In this document: one piece after another, positions 32,903 through 41,089 of the stretch
Numbering within the stretch: position 1 is the first letter of the stretch
Layout of the letters: every line of letters begins with the position of its first letter
Notes under the pieces: model-generated
Told to the model about the DNA's origin: nothing
Databases searched by the model: none
What the model saw: only the letters and a program-made list of their open reading frames with translations
Origin: Haloglomus litoreum
GTDB taxonomy: Archaea; Halobacteriota; Halobacteria; Halobacteriales; Haloarculaceae
Length of the DNA stretch: 64,000 bases
NCBI RefSeq assembly: GCF_029338515.1
Contig: NZ_CP119988.1
Span: 1,240,001-1,304,000 of the forward strand
Reading direction: 5' to 3'
Position numbers and translations under genes: made by a program

Positions 32903-35611
32903 GTGAATGGACAGTGGCCTTCTGGCATGGCATCGGGGCCGGTGAACGAGGATATCGTTGGAGAGGGGGCTGGCCAGATTGAGGTTGTGGACAAGGTGAT
33001 ATTTTATCTGCTATTCGCGACGCCCGGGGCCTCACTGAGGCACCCAAGCGACGCCGTTTCAGATAAAAATCGGGTTGTAAGTAAGCATCTGTTCACAACT
33101 ACAGAGCGGTCTAAATATGCAGTAGCCATCGCAGTGTTATCTCTGGCGATATGGACGGCGCTATCGATAGCGATACCCATTGACTGGCCAGTACCCTCAT
33201 TTGGAACTCAACTTGCCGCCTCAGCCGGATTGTTCGTCGTCGCAAGTTCTATTGCATGCGTAATAGGAATAGATGGGGGCCATTCCAACCTCTCGTTCAT
33301 CGACAGTTCTGATCGCCCCGACATGTTTGACCAGATTGCGACATTTATTGTTTCAGCACCGCTCTTGTTTAGAAATGCTGCGGGTGGATTTGTTGTGGGT
33401 GCATCGATCTCTGTTATTCTTTTCCCTATCGGTCTGGAACAATTTGCCAGTGGAATTGTACTCATCTCGATTATTTCGGCCACGCTGTTTGGCGCGTGTT
33501 GGGTTCTCCCGTTTACATTCATATCTGGGGAGGTAGACAAACTCGATGAGTGGTATTCTGTTTTTGAGCGGTACGAGAAACTACACGAAGACGCTCAAAC
33601 ACTGGAGCAGCAGTTTGATGGAGACATCACCATTGAGACAGCCGAGTTCAATCCGCGACAGTTCGAGAACTTCGATGGTGCCCGTCGGGTGGTCACACGA
33701 TTTGAAACCCTCGTCGATGCGTATGACCGGCTTCTGGAGCTCCGAACACAGCGAGCAGAGATGTCTTCGTCTGGTGATTCAAATCTCGCTACGACCCTCA
33801 TTGAGAGCTACGTACAGTCGTATGATGATGCCGAGAGCGCCACCGAAAGTGTCGATGCACTCGAGGCATGGCTAGACTCGCTCGACAGCTACGCGAGCAC
33901 ATATCAGGATGCCCAGCGCACGGCCTCGGAAACCGGCTTCTCGGAGCATTTCGCTGAAGCGGTTACGTCGCCAGACGCGATTTCAGAGCTGTCATCGCCC
34001 GAGGAGGTGCAAGCAGAAGGACAACGCGCCAGCGAGTGGGTCCACCTCTATCGTGAGTATGCACGGGTAGCAGCGCTGCTCGCTTCAAACACCGACGCCC
34101 CGAGGGGGCGTGAGCTGACCGCAATCGATGGGATTGGAGAGCAGCGTGCTGAAGCGCTGTCCGAAGTGGGGATTACGGATGGCAGTGACCTCTCTACCGT
34201 TGCTCTCTCGACGCTCGTGGACGTCGGTGATATCGGCGAAATCACCGCCTCAAAACTGCAGGCCCGGGCTAAAGGCACGATACATTCGATCCACATCGAG
34301 GACCTTCCAGGCGTCGGCTCAGAGACAGCGCGGGCGTTACGCTCGACTGGCTTCCATACCCTCGAATCGATTGCCGAGAGTTCCGAAGCCGAACTGGCAG
34401 AGGTCCCTGGAATCGGCTCGGCCAAAGCGTCGCATCTGAAAGCGACCGTCGAGTTCGTTCTGGGAGACGGTGTTCCCGAGTCGCATCGGCAACGGGTGAC
34501 CGAGCAATATCGTCCCTCGACGACCAATCTCCAGCGGGCCAAATCAGGCCTCGGCCAACTGCGGGCATGGGTTCAGGCGCACGAACGGTATTTTGACCTC
34601 CGGCTCAAGGCCTACCAGAGTGGCTCGAAGCTTCCCAGCCCGGCGGGGCAGACGGTCCCGTTCTCAGTGGCTGACGCCGCACCCTGGACCTGCACGACGG
34701 TCGGCGACGCACAAGCGGCGCTTGACGAGCTTGACACGGTAATTACGTCACTCGGGCAGTACCAGACCGCGCGGAATCGGCTTGAGGCAGTGAGTGCTGA
34801 ATCCTCGGACGGGGCGGCATCCGAGATACTGCAGGCAGTGGAGACCCAGCTTTGGACGGCCGAGTTGCCTGACGAGCTCCCCGCGATATCCGCACGTCTG
34901 GCGACTGCTGAGCGTCATCTCGACCTCGGCCGCGAGGTGATCAACGCGATGGAGCAGTATCCAGACTACCCGTTCGACAGCCTTGTTGAGGCACTGATTT
35001 CGTCGGTCGAATCCGAGTCGCGGGCCGAGGACTCTGTGGCGGAGCTTCGCACCCTCGTTGAGAGCTCGGTGCAGGTCCTCGAGTATCTTCAGACGGTCGA
35101 CCCCACCCACCCCGCAATTGAGGCCGAGCAGTGGCAGCGGACGATTCGCACGGCGCTCGAGGAGCGGTTCCCGGATTCCGTGATTCCGGTTCAGAAGCAG
35201 GTGCAGCGGCTCAAATCCTCCCGCTGGACCCGAACGCAACTCAACGACCTCGATTGGGCTGAGTTCGAGGTGATTATTGCAGCCCTGTTCGACGCCCGTG
35301 GATACGAGACCGAAGTGACCGCCGGGACGAAAGACCTCGGCGTCGACGTGTGGGCCGAGGCTGGCGACGAACGGATCGCGATTCAGGCAAAGCACTTCAC
35401 GGACGGGAATACCGTTGGCCGGGAAACGCTGCAGAAGCTCTCGAGTACGCTCGCGAAAGGCGATGCAGACCGGGCGATCGTGGTGACCAGTTCGTCCTTC
35501 GCGTCGACAGCCGAGCAATATGCGGCGGACTTCCCGCAGGGGCTCGAACTGATGGACGGGGATGACCTGCTTCGGGCGCTGAGCGAATCTGGCGTGCCGC
35601 CGCCTGTCTAA
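32903..35611 (+). CDS. Membrane-anchored HhH-Mrr nuclease
   Basis: 902 residues; the ATG at 32927 is an alternative. Four hydrophobic segments near residues 72-93, 101-123, 160-178 and 183-206 should place the N-terminus in the membrane. Residues 210-400 are acidic helices, probably coiled coil. Residues 405-520 contain repeated helix-hairpin-helix motifs (AIDGIGEQRAEAL, DLPGVGSETARAL, EVPGIGSAKASHL), which bind DNA. A second helical stretch follows, then an Mrr_cat nuclease (about 785-895): LDWAEFEVIIAALF, GVDVWAEAGDERIAIQAKHF. The D...Q-A-K active site is intact. A membrane-bound type IV-like nuclease could cut incoming DNA at the cell surface. It is flanked by orc1 fragments. Confidence 0.75.
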   Translation: MNGQWPSGMASGPVNEDIVGEGAGQIEVVDKVIFYLLFATPGASLRHPSDAVSDKNRVVSKHLFTTTERSKYAVAIAVLSLAIWTALSIAIPIDWPVPSFGTQLAASAGLFVVASSIACVIGIDGGHSNLSFIDSSDRPDMFDQIATFIVSAPLLFRNAAGGFVVGASISVILFPIGLEQFASGIVLISIISATLFGACWVLPFTFISGEVDKLDEWYSVFERYEKLHEDAQTLEQQFDGDITIETAEFNPRQFENFDGARRVVTRFETLVDAYDRLLELRTQRAEMSSSGDSNLATTLIESYVQSYDDAESATESVDALEAWLDSLDSYASTYQDAQRTASETGFSEHFAEAVTSPDAISELSSPEEVQAEGQRASEWVHLYREYARVAALLASNTDAPRGRELTAIDGIGEQRAEALSEVGITDGSDLSTVALSTLVDVGDIGEITASKLQARAKGTIHSIHIEDLPGVGSETARALRSTGFHTLESIAESSEAELAEVPGIGSAKASHLKATVEFVLGDGVPESHRQRVTEQYRPSTTNLQRAKSGLGQLRAWVQAHERYFDLRLKAYQSGSKLPSPAGQTVPFSVADAAPWTCTTVGDAQAALDELDTVITSLGQYQTARNRLEAVSAESSDGAASEILQAVETQLWTAELPDELPAISARLATAERHLDLGREVINAMEQYPDYPFDSLVEALISSVESESRAEDSVAELRTLVESSVQVLEYLQTVDPTHPAIEAEQWQRTIRTALEERFPDSVIPVQKQVQRLKSSRWTRTQLNDLDWAEFEVIIAALFDARGYETEVTAGTKDLGVDVWAEAGDERIAIQAKHFTDGNTVGRETLQKLSSTLAKGDADRAIVVTSSSFASTAEQYAADFPQGLELMDGDDLLRALSESGVPPPV

Positions 35612-35612
35612 G

Positions 35613-35909
35613 TTGAACGTCCGGCCCAGAAGTACTGATTGCTGGTATTTTTCTCCATCCTATCCAACACCCGACGCCCTCGCGCAAGTACTCCTCGGCC
35701 GCCGCTTCGGGTATGGCGACCAGCAGACGCCGCACGACCGACCGCAATTCCGTCCCAACCTTGTCTGGGTCCTCCTGGACCGCTCCGGGAGCGACCAGCC
35801 GATTGCCACGCTCAAGGCGCTGGCCGCAGCGAAAGAATCTGGAAATCTGGAAATTGACGACATAGCGTTATATCAGCCGCCAGTGTTCGACCCGACCCGG
35901 GGACAGTGA
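35613..35909 (+). CDS. Possible fragment of an unknown gene
   Basis: 98 codons. From codon 20 on, third positions are mostly G or C and the product (DALAQVLLGRRFGYG, NLVWVLLDRSGSDQPIATLKALAAAK) looks like a real protein. The first 19 residues do not. The stop overlaps the orc1 remnant start (TGATG), like a former operon. Possibly the 3' end of a gene lost by rearrangement. Not recognised. Confidence 0.35.
   Translation: MNVRPRSTDCWYFSPSYPTPDALAQVLLGRRFGYGDQQTPHDRPQFRPNLVWVLLDRSGSDQPIATLKALAAAKESGNLEIDDIALYQPPVFDPTRGQ
35839..35853 (+). promoter_or_regulatory. Tandem CTGGAAA boxes before orc1 remnant
   Basis: CTGGAAATCTGGAAA at 35839-35853 contains two copies of the heptamer seen before orc1 copies A and B. 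It ends 55 bases before the orc1 remnant ATG (35909), the same placement as at copy B. Confidence 0.45.
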
Positions 35910-36090
35910 TGATCCGTGATGCCAGCTATCTCGACCGCGAGTGGGTCCCCGAGGACCTCCAGCATCGCAACGCAGAGAAGAATGCCCCCCGCAGCGCGCT
36001 GAGCCCGCTCGTCGACGATAGCAGTTGGAGTGCGCTCGGGCAGGTACTCATCAAGGGGCCCTCCGGGGCCGGGAAGACCGCACTCTCGCC
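35909..36090 (+). pseudogene. Orc1/Cdc6 N-terminal fragment
   Basis: Begins MIRDASYLDREWVPEDLQHR, like copies A and B, and contains Walker A GPSGAGKT. After about 60 codons (near ALSPY) the similarity ends; the frame continues to 36232 with unrelated sequence. Walker B, sensor and winged-helix parts are absent. The fragment complements the internal orc1 fragment at 32106-32483. The gap to 36305 holds nothing else recognisable. Confidence 0.7.
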
Positions 36091-36305
36091 GTACAGCGGG
36101 CTACACTCGGCGGGGACGCTGAAGCGCCCGTATGCCACGTCCATTGTCGTCGCACAGATTTCGCACATTGTGTCCGATTGGTGCATACCATTTTTGTCGA
36201 CATATCGCCCTACAACGGGTCCGACTGGGTAGGGTACACCTCACTGCCCCCTCACCTGACGGCACGAGGAGGCGGGAGGCCGTTGCCCCACGGCAACGAA
36301 GCCCC

Positions 36306-36836
36306 CTACGGGTTCAGGAACAGGACCGACCCCAGCACGGAGAGTCCCACGATGGACAGAATCGTATAGGCAGCCACCTGTGCATCGTAAACGCCGGGCT
36401 CACGATTCCCGAAGTGCTGGTGCTTCTTGAACACCAACTCAAAGAGCGTGACCCCCCCGGAGAGGGCGTTCTCGATAATCGAAGCGAGCCGGCTCGCCAG
36501 TTCGGCCAATTGCCCCACCTCCGCCTCCACAGGAGAGGCGGAGTCCGAGGGGTCACCATCCCTGCTCGCCTGGAACAGACCCGGAAGCCCGAGGAGGCCA
36601 CCGATGATGGCAACGATTCCTGCAAGCACGACGAACTCCTCGAAGACCGGTTTGGCCCGGAGGAATGGGAGGTTGAACGGCTCATGCGGGAGAACGACAT
36701 AGAACAACAGTAGGGCTCCGCCGAAGCCCCACACGATTGCAGCCTGCGGCCTGAGCCCTTCGGCCAGGCAATACAGGATCAGGACGGCCATGATTCCCAG
36801 TATCGCACCGTCTTGAGCGAGTGCTTCCAGTAGCAC
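36306..36836 (-). CDS. Small membrane protein
   Basis: 176 residues with about four hydrophobic segments: GIMAVLILYCLAEGL (13-27), AAIVWGFGGALLLFYVVL (32-49), VVLAGIVAIIGGLLGLPGLF (68-87) and YTILSIVGLSVLGSVLF (156-173). A 60-residue soluble stretch (SASPVEAEVGQLAELASRLA) lies between the third and fourth. A TATA-like TTTATAT at 36872-36878 lies about 39 bases upstream of the start. Function unknown; it could be a pore-forming or membrane-stress partner of nearby defence genes, but nothing shows that. Confidence 0.6.
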   Translation of the reverse strand: MLLEALAQDGAILGIMAVLILYCLAEGLRPQAAIVWGFGGALLLFYVVLPHEPFNLPFLRAKPVFEEFVVLAGIVAIIGGLLGLPGLFQASRDGDPSDSASPVEAEVGQLAELASRLASIIENALSGGVTLFELVFKKHQHFGNREPGVYDAQVAAYTILSIVGLSVLGSVLFLNP

Positions 36837-37077
36837 GGGTTCTCCCCAGACCGATTCAAGGGGTATGCGTGTTTATATCTAACGTGGTAAATCTCCGGGG
36901 CTTTTTGCCGCCGATGTCCACGCTACGCGCCGCCTTCATCGCCGGTGGCACCGGCACCAGCACCGGAATCAGTAGCTCCGAGTCGTCATGCTCGGCCTGG
37001 AACGCACCACAAATCGCCAGAGCGGTGTGTCGCTCGGCCGCGGACCGTGTCGGCTGGGTATAGCCACTCAGTTTCCA

Positions 37078-37299
37078 TCATGCCCGCCCCCGCGTGCAGT
37101 CATGCTGCTCGAGCCGCTCCCGTGTCCCGAGCACCCCACATGCCGGGCACTGCTCGATGGGCGCGCCGAGGTCCGGTGCCAGCTCACCCAGCACGGCCCG
37201 CAACTCGTCGCGGGCCTCGGGATGGCGCGTGAGCCGACTGGCCTTCCGGACCCGTGCCCGGACGAACTGCCAGTCCGGCTCGGGCTCGAGCTCACTCAT
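37078..37299 (-). CDS. CPACG zinc-finger protein (copy 3)
   Basis: 73 residues from the ATG at 37299 that overlaps the upstream finger gene (ATGA). MSELEPEPDWQFVRARVRKA is followed by a second helix (RDELRAVLGEL) and CPACG...RLEQHDC, a C2HC zinc knuckle. The basic first helix suggests DNA or RNA contact. It differs from the 40111 copy mainly in the last ten residues. It belongs to the cassette with an HNH nuclease. Confidence 0.65.
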   Translation of the reverse strand: MSELEPEPDWQFVRARVRKASRLTRHPEARDELRAVLGELAPDLGAPIEQCPACGVLGTRERLEQHDCTRGRA

Positions 37300-37478
37300 G
37301 CGAATACCTCGCCGGGCTCCTCGCAGCCCTCGGCGTGGGCGTCCCCACGCCGGAGTTCGCGCACGCTCTCGAATTCGGCGCCGCAGCCGAGGCACCAGCG
37401 AATTACCTCTCCTCCCAACGAGATCCAGAATAATGCCACGAGCCCCTTCCCAGAGACGACGCCTACCGCGGCGGCCAC
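37296..37478 (-). CDS. C2HC mini-finger (copy 3), start uncertain
   Basis: The last 36 residues (IRWCLGCGAEFESVRELRRG... HAEGCEEPGEVFA) match the 40-residue finger protein at 40314, with all zinc ligands present. The ATG of that gene is not conserved; the ATG at 37478 lies inside the HNH gene, and an internal GTG is also possible. It may be translated by coupling to HNH. Confidence 0.4.
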   Translation of the reverse strand: MAAAVGVVSGKGLVALFWISLGGEVIRWCLGCGAEFESVRELRRGDAHAEGCEEPGEVFA

Positions 37479-38407
37479 CAGTCCAGTGCCGCGTTGTGCT
37501 GCTCGATATGTTCATCAGCCACCAGGGACAGCTCCTCTACTTTCTCCCCGTGTCGCCCGGTCAAGGAGCGCTGGAGTGACTCACTCGCCGTCTCAAACTC
37601 TGGGTTGAGCCAGATGCGTCCGGATTCATCGAAGGTCCAAAGGCCGGCGTCGAAGGCCATGTGATGGGTCCAGTCCAGCAGGACAACGTTCTCGATATCT
37701 TCGGCCAGCTGCTGATGGTCGGCCCGACCGAGGATATGCGAGACCGTGAGCAGGTCCGCGTGTTCGATTCCAGACAGCGGGCAGCGGTGCTCGAACCGTT
37801 CGAAGACGGCCCGTCTGAACTCGGTGCTCACGTGCACCTGCGTCCGGCGCGATTCCGAGAGCGTCCCGGACGTGTCCTCGCGCACTCCGCCCTGGTCTGC
37901 CGGCTGCGTCTCGGAGTCAGTGGCCGTTGGTTGCGGGACGGTATCTGGCTCCGTCGCATACTGGAACACTGCGTCCCAATCATCGACGTATTTGCCGAGT
38001 GGGCCAGAGTACTGGCCCTCGCCTTCGATCCAGATCTTCTGGTCGCCTTTGGAGTAGGTCTCCTCCTCGATTAGCTGCTGGGTGAGGAAGATGAAATGGT
38101 GCTCGTCCGGGTCGAACTCGTGCTTGTCCCAGACGTCGAGCGTGATGTTGACGACCGCTCGTTCAGCGCCCTGCTCGATCGCTTCGACCTCTCGGTTGTA
38201 TCGATGCCAGATGTGCTTCTGGCCCTGTTCGTTCTCGTACTCGCGGCTCTTTGCCTCAGAGTACCGGACCTTCCCAATCACTCCTGGGTCCTCCCCGAGC
38301 TGGAAGTGGAAGATGCGTCCGTCGATGTCGGTGTCGATGTAGACTCCTCGCTCTCGGGCTTGTTGTTCCAATAGCGACAGCCAGTCCTTCGTCGCTTGCG
38401 GTGGCAT
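37463..38407 (-). CDS. HNH endonuclease (copy 3)
   Basis: 314 residues, same length and start (MPPQATKDWLSLLEQQ) as copy 2 and differing at only a few percent of residues. The HNH_2 core is intact: CPLSG, SHILGRAD, ENVVLLDWTHHMAFD. The two copies differ mostly in the linker (residues 165-185) and in single charged residues of the N-terminal domain, so they diverged recently. Coupled to the two finger genes downstream. Confidence 0.75.
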   Translation of the reverse strand: MPPQATKDWLSLLEQQARERGVYIDTDIDGRIFHFQLGEDPGVIGKVRYSEAKSREYENEQGQKHIWHRYNREVEAIEQGAERAVVNITLDVWDKHEFDPDEHHFIFLTQQLIEEETYSKGDQKIWIEGEGQYSGPLGKYVDDWDAVFQYATEPDTVPQPTATDSETQPADQGGVREDTSGTLSESRRTQVHVSTEFRRAVFERFEHRCPLSGIEHADLLTVSHILGRADHQQLAEDIENVVLLDWTHHMAFDAGLWTFDESGRIWLNPEFETASESLQRSLTGRHGEKVEELSLVADEHIEQHNAALDWWPPR

Positions 38408-38869
38408 TGGCGTGTAGTCCGGTGGAGGGGTAATTGCAGTACCGGGGCAGTCAGTTCTTCGACGTTCACCAATCTAAGAGTCCTCGTTGAGATTCACCAT
38501 CTCGGCCCGCCTAGAACCATCGCCGGACTGGTATGCTACCCCCACCGTATCCAAGGCCCTGTACCGATATCTGCGGGTAGTTTCAGCACTCGAGACGTCC
38601 TTTGTCACCGTTATGTCTGACGCTTTACTTTCACCGCACTTACCCACTACTTACCAGGATTTAGTCCGCATGTACTTATGCGAAGCCGTGACAAGTGAGT
38701 TAACGTACGGATTCGTCCGATAAGATTGGACGATGCCAGAAGACATATACGAGCAAATCCCGAACCTATTTACCCGCTCCAGACTGGGTGACAGGTAATC
38801 GGGAGTCAGGCAATCAAGACGGCTGGCCACCGTCCGGACATGAGGTGTCCAGAACCGGCCACCAGGGGA
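38408..38869. other. Intergenic region, no gene seen
   Basis: The stretch between the HNH copy and the Panacea-like gene has no convincing reading frame. It probably holds divergent promoters; no strong repeat was found. The short ORFs on either strand have no recognisable product. Confidence 0.4.
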
Positions 38870-39373
38870 ATGTCAATCCACGTAAATGAGGATAATGGCC
38901 TCGATGAGGAAGCGCACTACATCGGAGGCATCATCAAACGAGTCGGTGAGTTCTCCAACAGGTCATTAGAAGGTCGAAAGAAATTCCAGAAGACCATCTA
39001 CCTCATCCAAGCCGCTGGTATCGACCTGGGGTATGAGTATAACTGGTACGTCCATGGCCCCTACTCCCCCGAACTTGCAAGAGTCGGGTACCGGCTGGAA
39101 GAGATGTATGAAGATGTCTCGCCGACGAAATTCTCTGATGAGGAGATTGAAGGACGATTCCAGGAGGTACTCCAGTTCCTGGATCCGATAAAAGACGATG
39201 TGGAGAAGCTTGAGGCAGCTGCCTCGCTACACTGGCTTTCGGAGAACAACGAGGATTTGCCCCACGACATCTTAATCGACTATCTGCTTGAAGAGGAAAA
39301 ATCTCATCTAGACCTCACGCCTGAAGACTGCGAGGCTCTGTGGGATGGGATGGCTACTCTGAATATCGTCTGA
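38870..39373 (+). CDS. Panacea/YwgA-like protein (possible antitoxin)
   Basis: 167 residues from the ATG at 38870 (an ATG at 38840 adds ten residues). The core GRKKFQKTIYLIQAAGIDLG, YEYNWYVHGPYSPELARVGY matches the SocA/Panacea and YwgA-type pattern: K-x-x-K-x-x-Y helix, then the H-G-P-Y-S motif. In the known Panacea system this domain neutralises very diverse toxins encoded next to it. The following gene starts 6 bases after the stop and encodes a membrane protein, so the two are likely an operon. Antitoxin function is an inference from this context. Confidence 0.55.
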   Translation: MSIHVNEDNGLDEEAHYIGGIIKRVGEFSNRSLEGRKKFQKTIYLIQAAGIDLGYEYNWYVHGPYSPELARVGYRLEEMYEDVSPTKFSDEEIEGRFQEVLQFLDPIKDDVEKLEAAASLHWLSENNEDLPHDILIDYLLEEEKSHLDLTPEDCEALWDGMATLNIV

Positions 39374-39379
39374 TTACGG

Positions 39380-39958
39380 ATGCTGAATTACGGGTCATTC
39401 TTCCTGACTGCAGCTTCGATTTCTGCAGTGCTACTGGGAATCTGTGTTTCCCTGAGAAATAATTCGTTTTCCAGTCTCTTAGACCCAAATGTCGATAATG
39501 TAAAGGTAGAGAACAAGAACTATGACGAAGTACTGAAGCGTTCCGCGAAGTACTCAACATTTGCTGGAGCAGCATTCGTCGTTAGCACTATCATGGGTTC
39601 TCTCTCATTTCTTCTCACTCACTCTCTCCTCTCGAGAAATCCAACCACGCTATGGCAATTGACTATATTCAATTCGGCACTGTTCATTATCGGGATCCTA
39701 TGTCTAGGTTGGGCCCTGATATTTGATTATACAACCGTTCAATCGCCGATTTCATTTGAGTTGACGTGGCCACCAATCGATTTTAATCCACCTGAGCATG
39801 ATGGAAGCTCTCGTCCAGACACAGTTCCAGTAGATGAAGATACGGATTCCCCAGATTCCCCATCGAGAGACCAGGCAGGTTCCGAAGGACTGGATCTTGA
39901 TGGGCCGTCAAGTGACCGAGATGGGGGTACTGAACACAACAGTCCCGACACAGAGTGA
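39380..39958 (+). CDS. Membrane protein with acidic tail (possible toxin)
   Basis: 192 residues. Three hydrophobic segments are visible: FFLTAASISAVLLGICVSL (7-25), FAGAAFVVSTIMGSLSFLL (61-79) and FNSALFIIGILCLGWALIF (96-114). The last 65 residues are disordered and rich in D, S, P and E (SSRPDTVPVDEDTDSPDSPS). It is directly downstream of the Panacea-like gene. Codon use is more AT-rich than the island average. Membrane effectors are common partners of Panacea antitoxins, but no toxin family is recognised. Confidence 0.55.
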   Translation: MLNYGSFFLTAASISAVLLGICVSLRNNSFSSLLDPNVDNVKVENKNYDEVLKRSAKYSTFAGAAFVVSTIMGSLSFLLTHSLLSRNPTTLWQLTIFNSALFIIGILCLGWALIFDYTTVQSPISFELTWPPIDFNPPEHDGSSRPDTVPVDEDTDSPDSPSRDQAGSEGLDLDGPSSDRDGGTEHNSPDTE

Positions 39959-40110
39959 TTCTGAGGTGTGTTGCAGGATTAGTTGTTAGAAGGGGCCACG
40001 GGAACGCTGACGAGAAACTCTCCCGGATACACTAGTAGCTGTATAGTCGGCAGTGGGGCCGGAATACGTTGCATCAATCGAAACAGCCGCAGTGACCAGC
40101 TCAGTCAGTC

Positions 40111-40317
40111 TCAGCAGCTATGCTCCCGCAGTCGCTCCCGCGTCCCCAGCACACCACAGGCTGGACACTGCTCGATGGGTGCCCCGAGGTCCGGCGCCAG
40201 CTCACCCAACACGGCTCGCAGCTCGTCACGCGCTTCAGGATGCCGCGTGAGCCGGCTCGCCTTCCGGACCCGCGCTCGGACGAACTGCCAATCCGGTTCG
40301 GGCTCGAGCTCGCTCAT
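40111..40317 (-). CDS. CPACG zinc-finger protein (intact form)
   Basis: 68 residues; MSELEPEPDWQFVRARVRKA, helix RDELRAVLGEL, then CPACGVLGTRERLREHSC. Last gene of a three-gene operon in which each start overlaps the previous stop by ATGA. Both cassette copies at 30.4 and 37.1 kb derive from this or a common ancestor. No enzyme motif. Likely nucleic-acid-binding. Confidence 0.65.
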   Translation of the reverse strand: MSELEPEPDWQFVRARVRKASRLTRHPEARDELRAVLGELAPDLGAPIEQCPACGVLGTRERLREHSC

Positions 40318-40436
40318 GCGAACACCTCGCCGGGCTCCTCGCAGCCCTCGGCGTGCCTCTCGCCGCGTCGGAGTTCGCGCACGCTCTCGAATTCGGCGCC
40401 ACAGCCCAGGCACCGCGCCATCGCATCGGCGCTCAT
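40314..40436 (-). CDS. 40-residue C2HC zinc-finger protein
   Basis: ATG at 40436 overlaps the upstream stop and its own stop overlaps the next start. The product is MSADAMARCLGCGAEFESV, ELRRGERHAEGCEEPGEVFA, with a C-x2-C...H-x4-C knuckle. All zinc ligands are present, and the reading frame is preserved in the degenerate copy at 30587 and the copy at 37296, which supports real coding. Confidence 0.6.
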   Translation of the reverse strand: MSADAMARCLGCGAEFESVRELRRGERHAEGCEEPGEVFA

Positions 40437-40699
40437 GCGCTCCCCTCCACGAGCGCATCGGCCGCCGTCGGCTCAGACTCGGTCCAGCCCCGGCGTGCGG
40501 CCACGTACGCCTTCCACTCGGCGACGCTCCGCTGATTCAGGTTCTCCCGGTGCTCGATGCGGTCGTCCCGAACCACGACGATCTCACCGGTCGCGGTGTT
40601 CAGATGATGCCATGCGCCCTCGGCGTCCGGGCGGCCCTGGATACAGAGCCACTTCGGACGCCCCGCAACGACTTTGTCGCTGAAGAGTCGAGTTGCCAT
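40433..40699 (-). CDS. Small protein heading the finger operon
   Basis: 88 residues. MATRLFSDKVVAGRPKWLCIQG and GAWHHLNTATGEIVVVRDDRIEH look like a small beta-rich domain, followed by a basic helix (RSVAEWKAYVAARRGW). No cysteine pairs. Its stop overlaps the next start by four bases, so it is co-translated with the two fingers. It is divergent from the winged-helix gene at 40856. Unrecognised. Confidence 0.55.
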   Translation of the reverse strand: MATRLFSDKVVAGRPKWLCIQGRPDAEGAWHHLNTATGEIVVVRDDRIEHRENLNQRSVAEWKAYVAARRGWTESEPTAADALVEGSA

Positions 40700-40827
40700 T
40701 GCTGTATTGTTCGGAACGTCGGCCTCGTCGCGCTGGGACGCGGCGGGGAATCCGGCGTTTCGTCTAAATTCCCCCGCAAGAGGCGTCTGTTCCTATCCGG
40801 TAGACACAGCGCGAGCCGCATAAACTT

Positions 40828-40841
40828 TTTGCAATTGCAAA
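40828..40841. promoter_or_regulatory. 14-bp palindrome TTTGCAATTGCAAA
   Basis: A perfect palindrome 14 bases before the ATG at 40856, next to a TATA-like TAAACTTTTT. Well placed as the operator for the winged-helix gene, and possibly its own binding site. Confidence 0.5.
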
Positions 40842-40855
40842 CATTAGGGCGCTCT

Positions 40856-41089
40856 ATGGGACAGGGAAAAAGGACCGTCAAAGATGAAGAGATAATCTCG
40901 GCGATGGACGAGGAAGGAGAGCCTGCCTACACTACCAGCGAAGTTGCCGGGATGGTCGAGATGAGTACTGAGGGAGTGAGGAACCGCTTGAACCAGCTGG
41001 AGCGTGAGGATATGGTCTGTTCGAAGAAACCGAGCCCGAGGACCGTTATCTGGTGGCTCCCCCAGAATCAGGATACGTTTTCGGCGTAA
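40856..41089 (+). CDS. Winged-helix transcription regulator
   Basis: 77 residues from the ATG at 40856. YTTSEVAGMVEMSTEGVRNR is a helix-turn-helix, then NQLEREDMVCSKKPSPRTVIWWL forms the wing. The product is related to the regulator at 41068 on the other strand (both have S-E-x-A, T-E-G-x-R, KKP...RTVI). The longer frame that begins at 39983 crosses several unrelated regions and is rejected. The palindrome upstream suggests autoregulation. The genes converge and overlap by 22 bases. Confidence 0.6.
   Translation: MGQGKRTVKDEEIISAMDEEGEPAYTTSEVAGMVEMSTEGVRNRLNQLEREDMVCSKKPSPRTVIWWLPQNQDTFSA

Noticed and set aside
39983-40855. Long plus-strand ORF before the winged-helix gene
   Set aside because: It crosses the minus-strand finger operon as a shadow; only the last 77 codons match a protein.
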